Assembly: GCA_016841745.1 (NCBI GenBank) | Contig: JAENYO010000001.1 | Coordinates: 56,799-120,798, forward strand | Direction: 5' to 3' | Source: Acetomicrobium hydrogeniformans | GTDB taxonomy: Bacteria > Synergistota > Synergistia > Synergistales > JAFGMB01 | DNA: 64,000 bases | Shown: one piece after another, positions 56,248 to 63,990 of the stretch | Layout: each line of letters opens with the position of its first letter | How positions within the stretch are numbered: the first letter of the stretch is position 1 | Position numbers and translations under genes: made by a program | Notes under the pieces: model-generated | Databases searched by the model: none | What the model was told of the DNA's origin: nothing | What the model saw: the letters and a program-made list of their open reading frames with translations, nothing else

Positions 56248-57405
56248 TCAGGGTGTATATACATCGAAACCTCCCTGGTCATTTACTACATACATAAGAT
56301 ATGGTACTCCTTCTCTATCGCCATTCTCAGTAAAACCTATGGAACCGGTAACACCGGGAACACCATTGACTTCATTTCGAAGATACTCTGCTATTGCTGC
56401 AGAATCGTTAGTTCCAACCTTATCCACAGCATAAGCGATCATATTCAATGCGTCGGCAGCATAAACAGGCCAGGGACTTGATGGAACTTCTCCATATTTT
56501 GCTTTGTAAGCATCAAGGAACTGTCTGGATTTATCATAGGGAAGCTCCGCAGGCATCGGCTCCTGGGTCATAAAACACCCTTTTGCAATGTCCAGACCTG
56601 CAATTCTTACAAATTCATCATTAATTGCAGCATTTCCTCCCACAAAGGGACAGTCAATACCTAAGTCTCGTGCCTGTGCTGCAATAATGGCCGCTTCCGC
56701 ATAGTATCCAGTAAAATAAAGAACATCAGGTTCAGTTTCTTTAACTTTGGTTAAAGGCACCATAAAGTCTTCGTCGCCAGGAGTTATGGCATCATAGTAG
56801 ACTATTTCCACTTTCCCCGTATTGATCAAAGTCTGGAGTGCCTTTTTGGTCTCCTCTGCAACACCAAGTGCAAATACAGTATTGTCATGAATTATTGCAA
56901 TTCTTTTAGATCCAAAGACTCTTGGAACATATTGTGCGAAGAATATGCCCTGGGCACTATCGACTCCACATATTCTGAAAAAATAATTAAAACCTCTCTG
57001 TGTGAGACCAAGTGCCGTTACGCCATAACCAATGTTTACAATTCTTCTTTTTTCATAAATTTCAGAAGCAGACTCACACACAGAGGAACCATAAGTAGAG
57101 ACAACACCCACAATATTCTTGAGTGAGACAAGCCTGGTTGCGGCAAAAGATCCTTCCTCCGGCTGACCCATATCATCCGCAACATGGACCTCTATTACCC
57201 GCCCACCAAGGATACCGCCATTTTCGTTAATCAGTTGAGCAGCAATTTCGCAGGTTTTTTGGGCCGTTTGACCTTCATATTTCCAAGGGCCGGTAAGAGG
57301 CCCTTGAAGTCCTATTATCACAGGCATATCCACTGCAAAAATGCAACTTGACGCGAACAGCACGAAAATGAAAGAGACAAAGAAATTCCTGACAATATTT
57401 TGCAT
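56248..57405 (-). CDS. ABC transporter substrate-binding protein, branched-chain amino acid (LivJ) type
   Basis: 385 residues. Signal peptide MQNIVRNFFVSFIFVLFASSCIFA; cleavage could be after FA or, less likely, at the Cys as a lipoprotein (ASSC is a weak lipobox). Mature part is a type-1 periplasmic binding protein: VIIGLQGPLTGPWKYEGQTAQKTCEIAAQLINENGGILGGRVIEVHVADDMGQPEEGSFAATRLV, IAIIHDNTVFALGVAEETKKAL. Binds an amino acid or related compound in the periplasm. No permease or ATPase genes are near, so it is an orphan in this window and probably works with a transporter encoded elsewhere. Confidence 0.9.
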   Translation of the reverse strand: MQNIVRNFFVSFIFVLFASSCIFAVDMPVIIGLQGPLTGPWKYEGQTAQKTCEIAAQLINENGGILGGRVIEVHVADDMGQPEEGSFAATRLVSLKNIVGVVSTYGSSVCESASEIYEKRRIVNIGYGVTALGLTQRGFNYFFRICGVDSAQGIFFAQYVPRVFGSKRIAIIHDNTVFALGVAEETKKALQTLINTGKVEIVYYDAITPGDEDFMVPLTKVKETEPDVLYFTGYYAEAAIIAAQARDLGIDCPFVGGNAAINDEFVRIAGLDIAKGCFMTQEPMPAELPYDKSRQFLDAYKAKYGEVPSSPWPVYAADALNMIAYAVDKVGTNDSAAIAEYLRNEVNGVPGVTGSIGFTENGDREGVPYLMYVVNDQGGFDVYTP

Positions 57406-57664
57406 TACTCCTTATCCCTCCTCATATACACGCGATGTTAAGTCTTATCCTCTCTCGTCTTGATTTGTACAATGATATTATAAATCCTATAAAGTTAATC
57501 CGCCTGTTTAGTTTTCTGCAACAGAATTCATTAAGATAGGAAGAGAAATGCCTGGAAGAAAGATAATGCAACAAATCCTATAATCTTTTGAATAGACTAC
57601 TCTCTCAGATGGGAACATACCATGCAATAAAAACCAGATCAAGAATTGTCAAAAAGGAGCAACG
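57406..57664. other. Intergenic region upstream of the binding-protein gene
   Basis: AT-rich. Minus strand contains TATAAT-like elements and GGAGGGATAAGGAGTA just before the start codon. No gene or RNA recognised; the track ORF at 57588-57800 overlaps the next terminator and gene antisense. Confidence 0.4.
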
Positions 57665-57698
57665 AAAAGCCCCCGCATTCATTCGATGCGGGGGCTTT
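57665..57698 (-). terminator. Terminator of DAO operon 1
   Basis: AAAGCCCCCGCAT-loop-ATGCGGGGGCTTTT on the minus strand, 18 bases after the last stop codon of the five-gene cluster. Confidence 0.85.
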
Positions 57699-57715
57699 AT
57701 GACAGATTTAACCCG

Positions 57716-57997
57716 TTATTCTACCTCTTCAGACTTAATTAATCCAAGCTTCACCGGCTTGGTTGGCGGTCGGAAGGTACCGGGAGCAACTTCTTCGTAA
57801 GATTTACCCGTCATTTTGCAAATTTCCCGAATGACTATATCGCGGCAGCCTCGGCCCTGGCATGGGCCCATTCCCACGCGTATAACGCGCTTTAATTCTT
57901 CCAGGCTATCATATCCACGCGCAATCCATTCCCTGATTTCGCCCAGGGTTATCTCCTCGCACCGGCAAACAACGATGTCATTATCTTTATCGGGCAT
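57716..57997 (-). CDS. BFD-like [2Fe-2S] protein (split C-terminal domain of HcnB/SoxA-type subunit), copy 1
   Basis: 93 residues. CRCEEITLGEIREWI...VGMGPCQGRGCRDIV is the Fer2_BFD signature with four cysteines (CxC and CX4C). In HcnB, OoxA and similar proteins this domain is the C-terminus of the NAD(P)/FAD subunit; here it is a separate gene. Overlaps the ferredoxin gene upstream by 11 bases. About two thirds identical by eye to the copy at 63143-63478. Confidence 0.88.
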   Translation of the reverse strand: MPDKDNDIVVCRCEEITLGEIREWIARGYDSLEELKRVIRVGMGPCQGRGCRDIVIREICKMTGKSYEEVAPGTFRPPTKPVKLGLIKSEEVE

Positions 57998-58508
57998 TAT
58001 TTTTCACCACCTTTATATTCCGAATATCCATGACTCTATCCTTCGGAACAACAACATGAACAACCATGGTGCTGTCTTCCCATGGTTCGGTGATATTAAT
58101 GACCTTGCCCTGAGAAACCTCACTACCAATCCGGTCAAGGCAGACCACTTCATCACCAGGCTCAGGTTTAGGCAGCATCTCGTAGGGGAGCTTCATCAGA
58201 GCTTCATTCTCGGCACCCCAAGTCAGGTCTGCTACAAAACATGCAAGGCCAGGACACTTCGCTACACATCGGCCACAGCCAATGCATTTTGTGTAATCAA
58301 CAACAGGAGTATCATTGATATCTTCAAAAGGAAGTATCGCTCCGGTGGGACAGCTCTCATAGCATGGATTGCACGGGATACGCTGGGGACACTCTATTAT
58401 TACAAGACCGTTTTTCTTTGTCTTCCAAAGATCTCTAGGCGGTATTACTGTCTCTATACGTTCCGCTGTGAGCACGCCGCTGTTAAAGAGTTTATCCATA
58501 TCCGTCAT
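57987..58508 (-). CDS. Ferredoxin-like subunit with two [4Fe-4S] motifs, copy 1
   Basis: 173 residues. CPQRIPCNPCYESCPTGAI and CIGCGRCVAKCPG give two clusters; the C-terminal half (LPYEMLPKPEPGDEVVCLDRIGSEVSQGKVI) is outside the ferredoxin fold and is also kept in the second copy. Likely electron-transfer subunit of the DAO-type dehydrogenase complex. Lies six bases after the flavoprotein gene. Confidence 0.88.
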   Translation of the reverse strand: MTDMDKLFNSGVLTAERIETVIPPRDLWKTKKNGLVIIECPQRIPCNPCYESCPTGAILPFEDINDTPVVDYTKCIGCGRCVAKCPGLACFVADLTWGAENEALMKLPYEMLPKPEPGDEVVCLDRIGSEVSQGKVINITEPWEDSTMVVHVVVPKDRVMDIRNIKVVKNNAR

Positions 58509-58514
58509 TTTCTC

Positions 58515-59618
58515 CTACCCCCACTGTTTGCAGCAGACACAACTAAGCCCGCTCCTGATCTTTTCGCCTACTTCTCCTGCCCTGAGATTCTCTAGGCGCT
58601 GGTGATACTCCGCAGATCGATCATAGAAGGTTTCCTGAGATACATGATTCAGCGAAGCTACTGCACTCAGACCTGCTATGCGACCCTCGACCATGGCAGC
58701 AGAGGCTTCTTCAATCCCGGCTGCGTCTCCAGCTACCCAGATGTCTGGATGGGAAGTACGCATCATGGGATCCCTTCGTGCAACGTATCCACAAAGTTGA
58801 GGTACAAACTTCATTTCACATCCTGCCGACCAGAGCAGTTCACATGTGGGGGTAAGTCCCACGGCAAGACAGATGGTGTCACATTCGACTTCCATGGGAT
58901 CACCCACAGGCTGGAAACAGTTATTAACCTCCTGTATTACAGCCCCCTCAACAACATTATTTCCAAGGGCCTCCTTGATTGTGTGCTGCAGATAGATGGG
59001 TACCCCCAGACGGCGGATCTTGGCTGCATGAACCCAGTAACCTCCTATTTTGGGCATAGCTTCAACAATCCCGGCGATCTTGATACCGGCCTGCATAAGT
59101 TGATAGCTCACTATAAGACCGATATTTCCTGCTCCGATCATGAGCACTTTCTCTCCTGGGACTATGCCGTAAACGTTCATAAGTGTCTGAATCGCTCCTG
59201 CTCCATATACACCTGGCATATCATTATTCACAAAAGGGATAAGGCGTTCCTGGGCTCCAGTAGCGAAAACAAGTTTCTGAGGCTTAATCCGGCCGTACTT
59301 CTCCTCACCCACCATGTAGCTAACGACGCCGTCCTCTTTGTAATACCCCGTAGCTGTAGTATTAGTGAAGACCTTCAGTTTACCCAGGGTCTTATACTTT
59401 TCAATTTCATCAAACAGGAAATTAGCGATCTCAAATCCGCGAGTACCAGCATATTCTGCTTTGGAACCGAAGAACTTATGGGTCTGCTTTATAAGTTGGC
59501 CGCCAAGCTTCAGGTCGCTGTCCAGAACGGTAACATCTGCACCAAGCGAAGCTGCTTCAAGAGCCGCAGAAAGTCCAGCAGGTCCACCTCCGATAACAAG
59601 TATCTCTGTAGTCTGCAT
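58515..59618 (-). CDS. NAD(P)/FAD-dependent oxidoreductase (HcnB / proline dehydrogenase alpha-type), lacking the BFD domain
   Basis: 367 residues. FAD-binding GGGPAGLSAALEAASLGADVTVLDSD at the N-terminus, ATGAQERLIPF, second dinucleotide fold VLMIGAGNIGLIVSYQLMQAGIKIAGIVEA and the AGDAAGIEEASAAMVEGRIAGLSAV end. Homologues of 450-500 residues carry a C-terminal BFD domain; this one stops at CVCCKQWG and the domain is supplied by the separate gene at 57716. Probably passes electrons from the DAO subunit to NAD(P) or ferredoxin. GGAGAGGAGCG upstream. Confidence 0.88.
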   Translation of the reverse strand: MQTTEILVIGGGPAGLSAALEAASLGADVTVLDSDLKLGGQLIKQTHKFFGSKAEYAGTRGFEIANFLFDEIEKYKTLGKLKVFTNTTATGYYKEDGVVSYMVGEEKYGRIKPQKLVFATGAQERLIPFVNNDMPGVYGAGAIQTLMNVYGIVPGEKVLMIGAGNIGLIVSYQLMQAGIKIAGIVEAMPKIGGYWVHAAKIRRLGVPIYLQHTIKEALGNNVVEGAVIQEVNNCFQPVGDPMEVECDTICLAVGLTPTCELLWSAGCEMKFVPQLCGYVARRDPMMRTSHPDIWVAGDAAGIEEASAAMVEGRIAGLSAVASLNHVSQETFYDRSAEYHQRLENLRAGEVGEKIRSGLSCVCCKQWG

Positions 59619-59620
59619 GG

Positions 59621-59962
59621 TTAACGCTCCTCTCCTTCCTCTGACTTCAGGACTCCTCTGCCCTTCTGGGTTTCAACCTTCATTCCGGCCTTGAGGGGCG
59701 TTACACATGTACGCACGTTAGGAACGCCATCAACGATCATGAAACAGGATGAACACTTCCCTATGGCGCAGAAGAAGCCCCGAGGACGTTCTGTTTTAGG
59801 TGTGATTCGATAGACCTGGATGCCATTAGCGTGAAGGGCTGCAGCGATAGGATCGTCTTCAAATCCTTTCATCTCCTTGTTATCAAAGGTGAAAGTTACC
59901 ATTTTTTTCTCTTCATGACCAAAATCCAGGATAGGATGATCTTTGATGAGTTTAATAGACAT
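59621..59962 (-). CDS. [2Fe-2S] ferredoxin subunit (HcnA / sarcosine oxidase alpha N-terminal type)
   Basis: 113 residues of the Fer2_4 type: FTFDNKEMKGFEDDPIAAALHANGIQVYR, then CAIGKCSSCFMIVDGVPNVRTC with the four cluster cysteines. In HcnABC and D-hydroxyproline dehydrogenases this is the small subunit bridging the two flavoproteins. GGAGGCGTACATA before the ATG. No counterpart of this gene is visible in the second copy inside the window. Confidence 0.88.
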   Translation of the reverse strand: MSIKLIKDHPILDFGHEEKKMVTFTFDNKEMKGFEDDPIAAALHANGIQVYRITPKTERPRGFFCAIGKCSSCFMIVDGVPNVRTCVTPLKAGMKVETQKGRGVLKSEEGEER

Positions 59963-59974
59963 TATGTACGCCTC

Positions 59975-61120
59975 CTATATGCAAGCGGGTTCGAAGAAAA
60001 GGTCCCCTTCTTCGAAGCGACTGTACCTGAACATGGAAACGTCGATAAAAGGTTTTTCACCATTCACGATCTCTGCCATGATCCGTCCGACCGAGGGAGC
60101 AAACTGAAGGCCATGACCGCTCCACCCACAATCAATATAGAAACCTTCTACAGGAGTTGCTCCGACAATAGCCTGGAAATCTGGTGTATTTCCATAAGGA
60201 CCTGTCCACTGCCGGACAACCCGGATGTGTTCCAATATAGGCATCTTCGGAAGGATACGTTCTGTAGCAGCTTCCAGATAATCCCAGCTTGCATAGAAAG
60301 AGGTATCTTTTACCTCTTCTTTACCCACACCGAGCATGAAAGTTCCGTTAGGGCACTGCTTCCAGTAACTACCATCATCCAGACAGAGCGTCATGGGGTG
60401 TTTCATCCGTTCCACCGGTTCGGTAATAAGGATCTGATGCCGTTCAGGAATGACCGGAATATCCAGGTCAACCCACCTTCCGATATTCTGAGTCCAGGCT
60501 CCAGCGCAGCATACAACAGCATCCGCCTCCCAGTCGCCCTTGTTCGTATGAATTCCAGCTACTTGGCCACCCTTGCTAATAAGTCCCGTGACCGTAATCT
60601 TTTTGTTAATCTCAACCCCAAGGGCTTTTGCAGCATCAGCATATGCAAAACAGAGGGTATGGGGGTTAATATGCCCATCCTCCTGGTTAAAACTTGCGCC
60701 AAGCATCCCTTCTGTATTTAGAAAGGGAGCGACCTCTTGAATTCCTTTTACAGTAAGAACCTTTGAACCAGTTGTGCCAAGTTCATTCTGTAACTTCACG
60801 TTTTTCTCAAGTTGAGCTAGCTGAGATTCAGAATAGGCAATCCAGAGATATCCAGCTGGGTCATATTCCAGGTCTCCAGGATAATGGAGATCCTCTCCCA
60901 ACGATTTAAGGCATTTCATATTGTACTGAGCAAGTCGAATATTCACCTCAGTACCGAACTGATATCTTAAACCGGCTGCGCTTCTACCGCTTGATCCAGA
61001 AGAAATATAATCTCGCTCGAACAAAGCCGTCTTGAACCCTTTTTTCGCCAGATGATAGGCAGTAGAACATCCATGGACGCCACCACCTATGACAGCTACG
61101 TCCACACGTTTGCTCACCAT
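59975..61120 (-). CDS. FAD-dependent amino-acid dehydrogenase, DAO family (HcnC / sarcosine-proline dehydrogenase beta type), copy 1
   Basis: 381 residues. VDVAVIGGGVHGCSTAYHLAKKGFKTALFERD FAD motif, SGSSGRSAAGLRYQ, and C-terminal VVRQWTGPYGNTPDFQAIVGATPVEGFYIDCGWSGHGLQFAPSVGRIMAEIV. Oxidises a secondary or D-amino acid (proline, sarcosine, glycine, hydroxyproline are all known in the family); substrate not assignable. AAAGGAGGCGTATGC before the ATG. First gene of the five-gene operon. Confidence 0.9.
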   Translation of the reverse strand: MVSKRVDVAVIGGGVHGCSTAYHLAKKGFKTALFERDYISSGSSGRSAAGLRYQFGTEVNIRLAQYNMKCLKSLGEDLHYPGDLEYDPAGYLWIAYSESQLAQLEKNVKLQNELGTTGSKVLTVKGIQEVAPFLNTEGMLGASFNQEDGHINPHTLCFAYADAAKALGVEINKKITVTGLISKGGQVAGIHTNKGDWEADAVVCCAGAWTQNIGRWVDLDIPVIPERHQILITEPVERMKHPMTLCLDDGSYWKQCPNGTFMLGVGKEEVKDTSFYASWDYLEAATERILPKMPILEHIRVVRQWTGPYGNTPDFQAIVGATPVEGFYIDCGWSGHGLQFAPSVGRIMAEIVNGEKPFIDVSMFRYSRFEEGDLFFEPACI

Positions 61121-61205
61121 GCATACGCCTCCTTTCAGAGGTTATGTTAAATATTTGTGAAAGATAGATGAATTACGCGATTTCCAAAAGGTTAAATAAT
61201 AGAAG

Positions 61206-61313
61206 CTGGCGGACGCTTACGACATCCCTTCGGGAGAGGGCATGTCCAAAGCCATATGGGAATGTAAGATTCAGAAAATGCACCAGAACACAACAGGGGC
61301 AACCATCCGCTAG
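61206..61313. other. Structured or relic segment in the leader of DAO operon 1
   Basis: The ends CTGGCGGACG (61206-61215) and CATCCGCTAG (61304-61313) pair in nine of ten positions on either strand, enclosing GACATCCC...GGGCATGTC (61221-61246) and a CUUCGG-type tetraloop on the plus strand. Read on the plus strand the same bases encode KLADAYDIPSGEGMSKAIWECKIQ... ending in TAG after TTGATIR, which looks protein-like but has stop codons just upstream. It could be an RNA element or the end of a decayed gene; I cannot decide. Confidence 0.3.
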
Positions 61314-61402
61314 GAATAAGCTGAAAGGGCTGAATTATATCAATAGACAATGTCATATGCCTCCCCCCCCTGTGGCAATGATTCTGTCGATTTTCGTCGT
61401 CT

Positions 61403-61431
61403 ATAATGTCCTAAATATTAGTAGTTGTCAA
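61403..61431 (-). promoter_or_regulatory. Candidate promoter of DAO operon 1
   Basis: Minus strand TTGACA, 17-base spacer, CATTAT. A perfect -35 with a four-of-six -10. It would leave a leader of about 275 bases before the ATG at 61120, including the structured segment. Confidence 0.45.
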
Positions 61432-61773
61432 ACGATGACCACAATTTCTATTAATGAGATTTTTTAGGCAGAATAGCACTGTGAACTTGAGACTATTTGT
61501 CTATAAAAAGTCACAACCTTTGTTGATATGTGATTTTAACAATGAAAAAACAAGGATCAGAAATATCAGAATACGCGAAACAGGTTACTTCGTATGGTGG
61601 AACAATCTATTTATTAATCTTAGAGACTTACAGCCAGAAAATATTTGCTGAAGCTTATGGTAGAGTTAATAAACTGAAGGCAACCCTTAGTAATAATTCA
61701 TACGTTACCCTTTTATAAACTGTTTTTCATAACCCTGTTCTCCCTCATGGGAAGATACAATGATTTAAAACCG

Positions 61774-61818
61774 CATAAAAGAAGATCTCTCACTACCAGG
61801 GAAAGATCTTCTTTTATG
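61774..61818 (-). terminator. Terminator-like hairpin after DAO module 2
   Basis: CATAAAAGAAGATCT and its exact 15-base complement around a 15-base loop. On the minus strand the descending arm ends TTCTTTTATG. About 175 bases after the stop of the DAO gene. Confidence 0.6.
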
Positions 61819-61994
61819 AAGACTCACTCTATATCAGATAACGTCAGAAAATACAGGAAATTATCTTATCCTGAAACATTTTGCATAAATCTGTAAGTCA
61901 TTCCCTGTAAACAGTTTGCTCTTAAACAGTGGAACAATTGTTAATCCTTACGAATTCCTGTAAAGCTTGAAAATCAGATCAGTTCAAGATTTAC

Positions 61995-63143
61995 TTATAC
62001 CACCGCAGGTTCTATAATGAGTTTTCCCTCGGCAAAACGACGGTAATGAAGCATATCTATTGGCATGTCGGTGTTGCCTCTCACTATGAGTTGAGCTATC
62101 AGTTCGCCCGTAACAGGAGCAAACATGAAACCATGGCCAGAGAAAGCTCCGGTCATGTAGAAGCCCTTAACATGCTCAGCTTCACCCATTATTGGCTGGC
62201 AGTCAAGACTCATGTTATACAGGCCGGCCCATTGCCTTACCACTCTGATGTCCCTGGTTCTTGGAAGAAGCTTGGTAAACACACTGGCCATATGTTCAAG
62301 GAAAGAAAAATTGCTCCTCAGATCATATTCGATAGGATGTCCTACTGGACTGCAACCCCCGACAATGGTTCCATCGGGTCTCTGCTGCAAGTAATAGTTA
62401 CCACTGAAGCTCATCAGCATTGGAGGACAAACACCAAGTTCTACTGGTTCGGTTACAAGAATATCGTGGTTCTCGGAATGGACAGGTAATTCAAGGTCTA
62501 TCATTTCAGCTATGTCATGAAAAAAACCGCCTGCAGCATTAAGCACCACTGGTGTGTCTATTTCTCCTTTGTCTGTCACTACAGTTTTAACCGCACCATT
62601 TTCGACCTTGATATCTATAACTTCTGTAAATTTGAGAAACTCGACTCCGAGCCTTTTAGCACTTTCCATAAAGGCAAAAGTTGTGAAAAAAGGATCAGCA
62701 TGACCATCTCTTTGGTAGAATGTAAAACCCAAAGCATCATCGGCGGATAGGCCCGGACATATCTCGTAGGCTTCATCCTTCGAAACAACGCGAGAATCAA
62801 TGCCAAGGCTGTTCTGAAGCTTGATGTTTTCCTTGAGTTGGTCAAATTCGCTATCCTTGTATGCCACCATTAGATATCCACTCTGATCGAGACCTACGTT
62901 CATTTCCAATTCTTCTTCAAGGTTTTCGAAGCGTTCAAGACAGGCTTTTCCAAAACGGCAGTTCATCTCGGTGCCCCACTGGGCCCTTATCCCTGCTCCA
63001 CACCTTCCGCTGGAACCTGAACATATGGTACCCTTTTCTACCACTATTATGTTTTTTACACCCATTTTGGCAAGATGGTACGCCGAAGAACAGCCCTGTA
63101 CTCCTCCACCAATTACAACAATATCTGCAGTTTTCCAGGCCAT
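61995..63143 (-). CDS. FAD-dependent amino-acid dehydrogenase, DAO family, copy 2
   Basis: 382 residues. ADIVVIGGGVQGCSSAYHLAKMGVKNIIVVEKG, SGSSGRCGAGIRAQWGTEMN, VVRQWAGLYNMSLDCQPIMGEAEHVKGFYMTGAFSGHGFMFAPVTGELIAQLI. Same architecture as copy 1 but clearly diverged (for example AGIRAQWGTEMN against AGLRYQFGTEVN), so a different amino-acid substrate is likely. Begins at TAATG, overlapping the BFD stop by one base. Last gene of its operon, whereas the copy 1 DAO gene is first. Confidence 0.9.
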   Translation of the reverse strand: MAWKTADIVVIGGGVQGCSSAYHLAKMGVKNIIVVEKGTICSGSSGRCGAGIRAQWGTEMNCRFGKACLERFENLEEELEMNVGLDQSGYLMVAYKDSEFDQLKENIKLQNSLGIDSRVVSKDEAYEICPGLSADDALGFTFYQRDGHADPFFTTFAFMESAKRLGVEFLKFTEVIDIKVENGAVKTVVTDKGEIDTPVVLNAAGGFFHDIAEMIDLELPVHSENHDILVTEPVELGVCPPMLMSFSGNYYLQQRPDGTIVGGCSPVGHPIEYDLRSNFSFLEHMASVFTKLLPRTRDIRVVRQWAGLYNMSLDCQPIMGEAEHVKGFYMTGAFSGHGFMFAPVTGELIAQLIVRGNTDMPIDMLHYRRFAEGKLIIEPAVV

Positions 63144-63478
63144 TAGTGACTCACCACCTTTCCTTTCCAGGGATCTTCTTTATTCGCTTCCGTAAGCATC
63201 CCAAGTTTAACTGGTTTCACAGGTGGTCTGTAAGTACCAGTTCCGATCTCTTCCAGGGTCTTACCAGTCATCCTGGCAATCTCTTTCATAACGATATCTC
63301 TGCAACCTCTACCCTGGCAAGGGCCCATGCCTACTCCGGTAAGCCGTTTTAACTCATCAAAAGTATCATATCCTCGTGAAATCCATTTCCTGATCTCCTT
63401 CAGGGTAACTTCTTTACAGCGGCAGACAACGATGTCTCCTTCTTCATATTGTCTCTTCTCCGAGCATATTCCAGCCAT
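63143..63478 (-). CDS. BFD-like [2Fe-2S] protein, copy 2
   Basis: 111 residues; CRCKEVTLKEIRKWI...VGMGPCQGRGCRDIV. Longer at both ends than copy 1, otherwise very similar, including the shared RPPVKPVKLG tail. Separate gene, as in copy 1. Two bases after the ferredoxin gene. Confidence 0.88.
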   Translation of the reverse strand: MAGICSEKRQYEEGDIVVCRCKEVTLKEIRKWISRGYDTFDELKRLTGVGMGPCQGRGCRDIVMKEIARMTGKTLEEIGTGTYRPPVKPVKLGMLTEANKEDPWKGKVVSH

Positions 63479-63480
63479 AA

Positions 63481-63990
63481 TTATTTCACCACCCTGACAG
63501 CTCTGATTTCATTAACCAGATCATTAGGCACTACTACGTGAACAACCAGGGTACAATCCTTTCTTGGTTCATTGATGTCTACTACTTTCCCTTGTGCCAC
63601 GACCTCTCCGATCCGGTTCAAGCAATTAACCTGTTCCCCTATTTCCGGTCTTGGCAGCATCTCGTAGGGCAACTTCATCAACGCTTCTTCTTCAGAACCG
63701 TAGGTAAGATCCACAACGAAACATGCAAGCCCGGGGCAAGTCGCAACACACAGCGAACAGCCTATACATTTTGTGTAGTCGATACGTGGAACATCAATGA
63801 TCTTATTGAAGGGAAGAACTGCTCCTGTAGGACAACTTGAGTAACAGGGATTGCACGGTATTTGCTGGGGACACTCTATAATAACCAGTCCATTTTTCTT
63901 CTTGTTCCAGAGTTCTGTGGGAGGTAACTCTGCTCCTGGCCGACTTTGGGTCAGAACTCCACTGTTGAATAGTTTTTCATCTTTAGTCAT
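63481..63990 (-). CDS. Ferredoxin-like subunit with two [4Fe-4S] motifs, copy 2
   Basis: 169 residues, complete; the ATG at 63990 is ten bases from the window edge. CPQQIPCNPCYSSCPTGAV and CIGCSLCVATCPG clusters. Closely similar along its whole length to the copy at 57987-58508. The NAD(P)/FAD flavoprotein and [2Fe-2S] subunit of this module, if present, lie beyond 64000. Confidence 0.88.
   Translation of the reverse strand: MTKDEKLFNSGVLTQSRPGAELPPTELWNKKKNGLVIIECPQQIPCNPCYSSCPTGAVLPFNKIIDVPRIDYTKCIGCSLCVATCPGLACFVVDLTYGSEEEALMKLPYEMLPRPEIGEQVNCLNRIGEVVAQGKVVDINEPRKDCTLVVHVVVPNDLVNEIRAVRVVK

Larger units (their letters stand above)
61121..61994. other. Long intergenic region between the two DAO modules
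   Basis: 874 bases. It holds the promoter and long leader of DAO operon 1 (61121-61431), a segment with strong pairing and a possible gene relic (61195-61330), an AT-rich middle with only unconvincing short ORFs (61454-61651, 61530-61718), and the terminator of module 2 (61774-61818). Confidence 0.5.

Noticed and set aside
58602-59624. 340-codon plus-strand ORF opposite the NAD(P)/FAD oxidoreductase
   Set aside because: Exactly antisense to a well-supported flavoprotein gene; the translation is His/Cys/Tyr-rich with no recognisable domain.
59831-60721. 296-codon plus-strand ORF opposite the DAO and [2Fe-2S] genes
   Set aside because: Shadow of two real genes, no ribosome-binding site or family resemblance.
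61195-61330. Possible glycine, THF, TPP or SAM riboswitch, 6S RNA or tmRNA in the leader
   Set aside because: None of the conserved core motifs of these classes could be found; only generic pairing is visible.
61530-61718. 62-codon plus-strand ORF (MILTMKKQGSEIS)
   Set aside because: No ribosome-binding site, AT-rich random-like composition; not supported as a gene.
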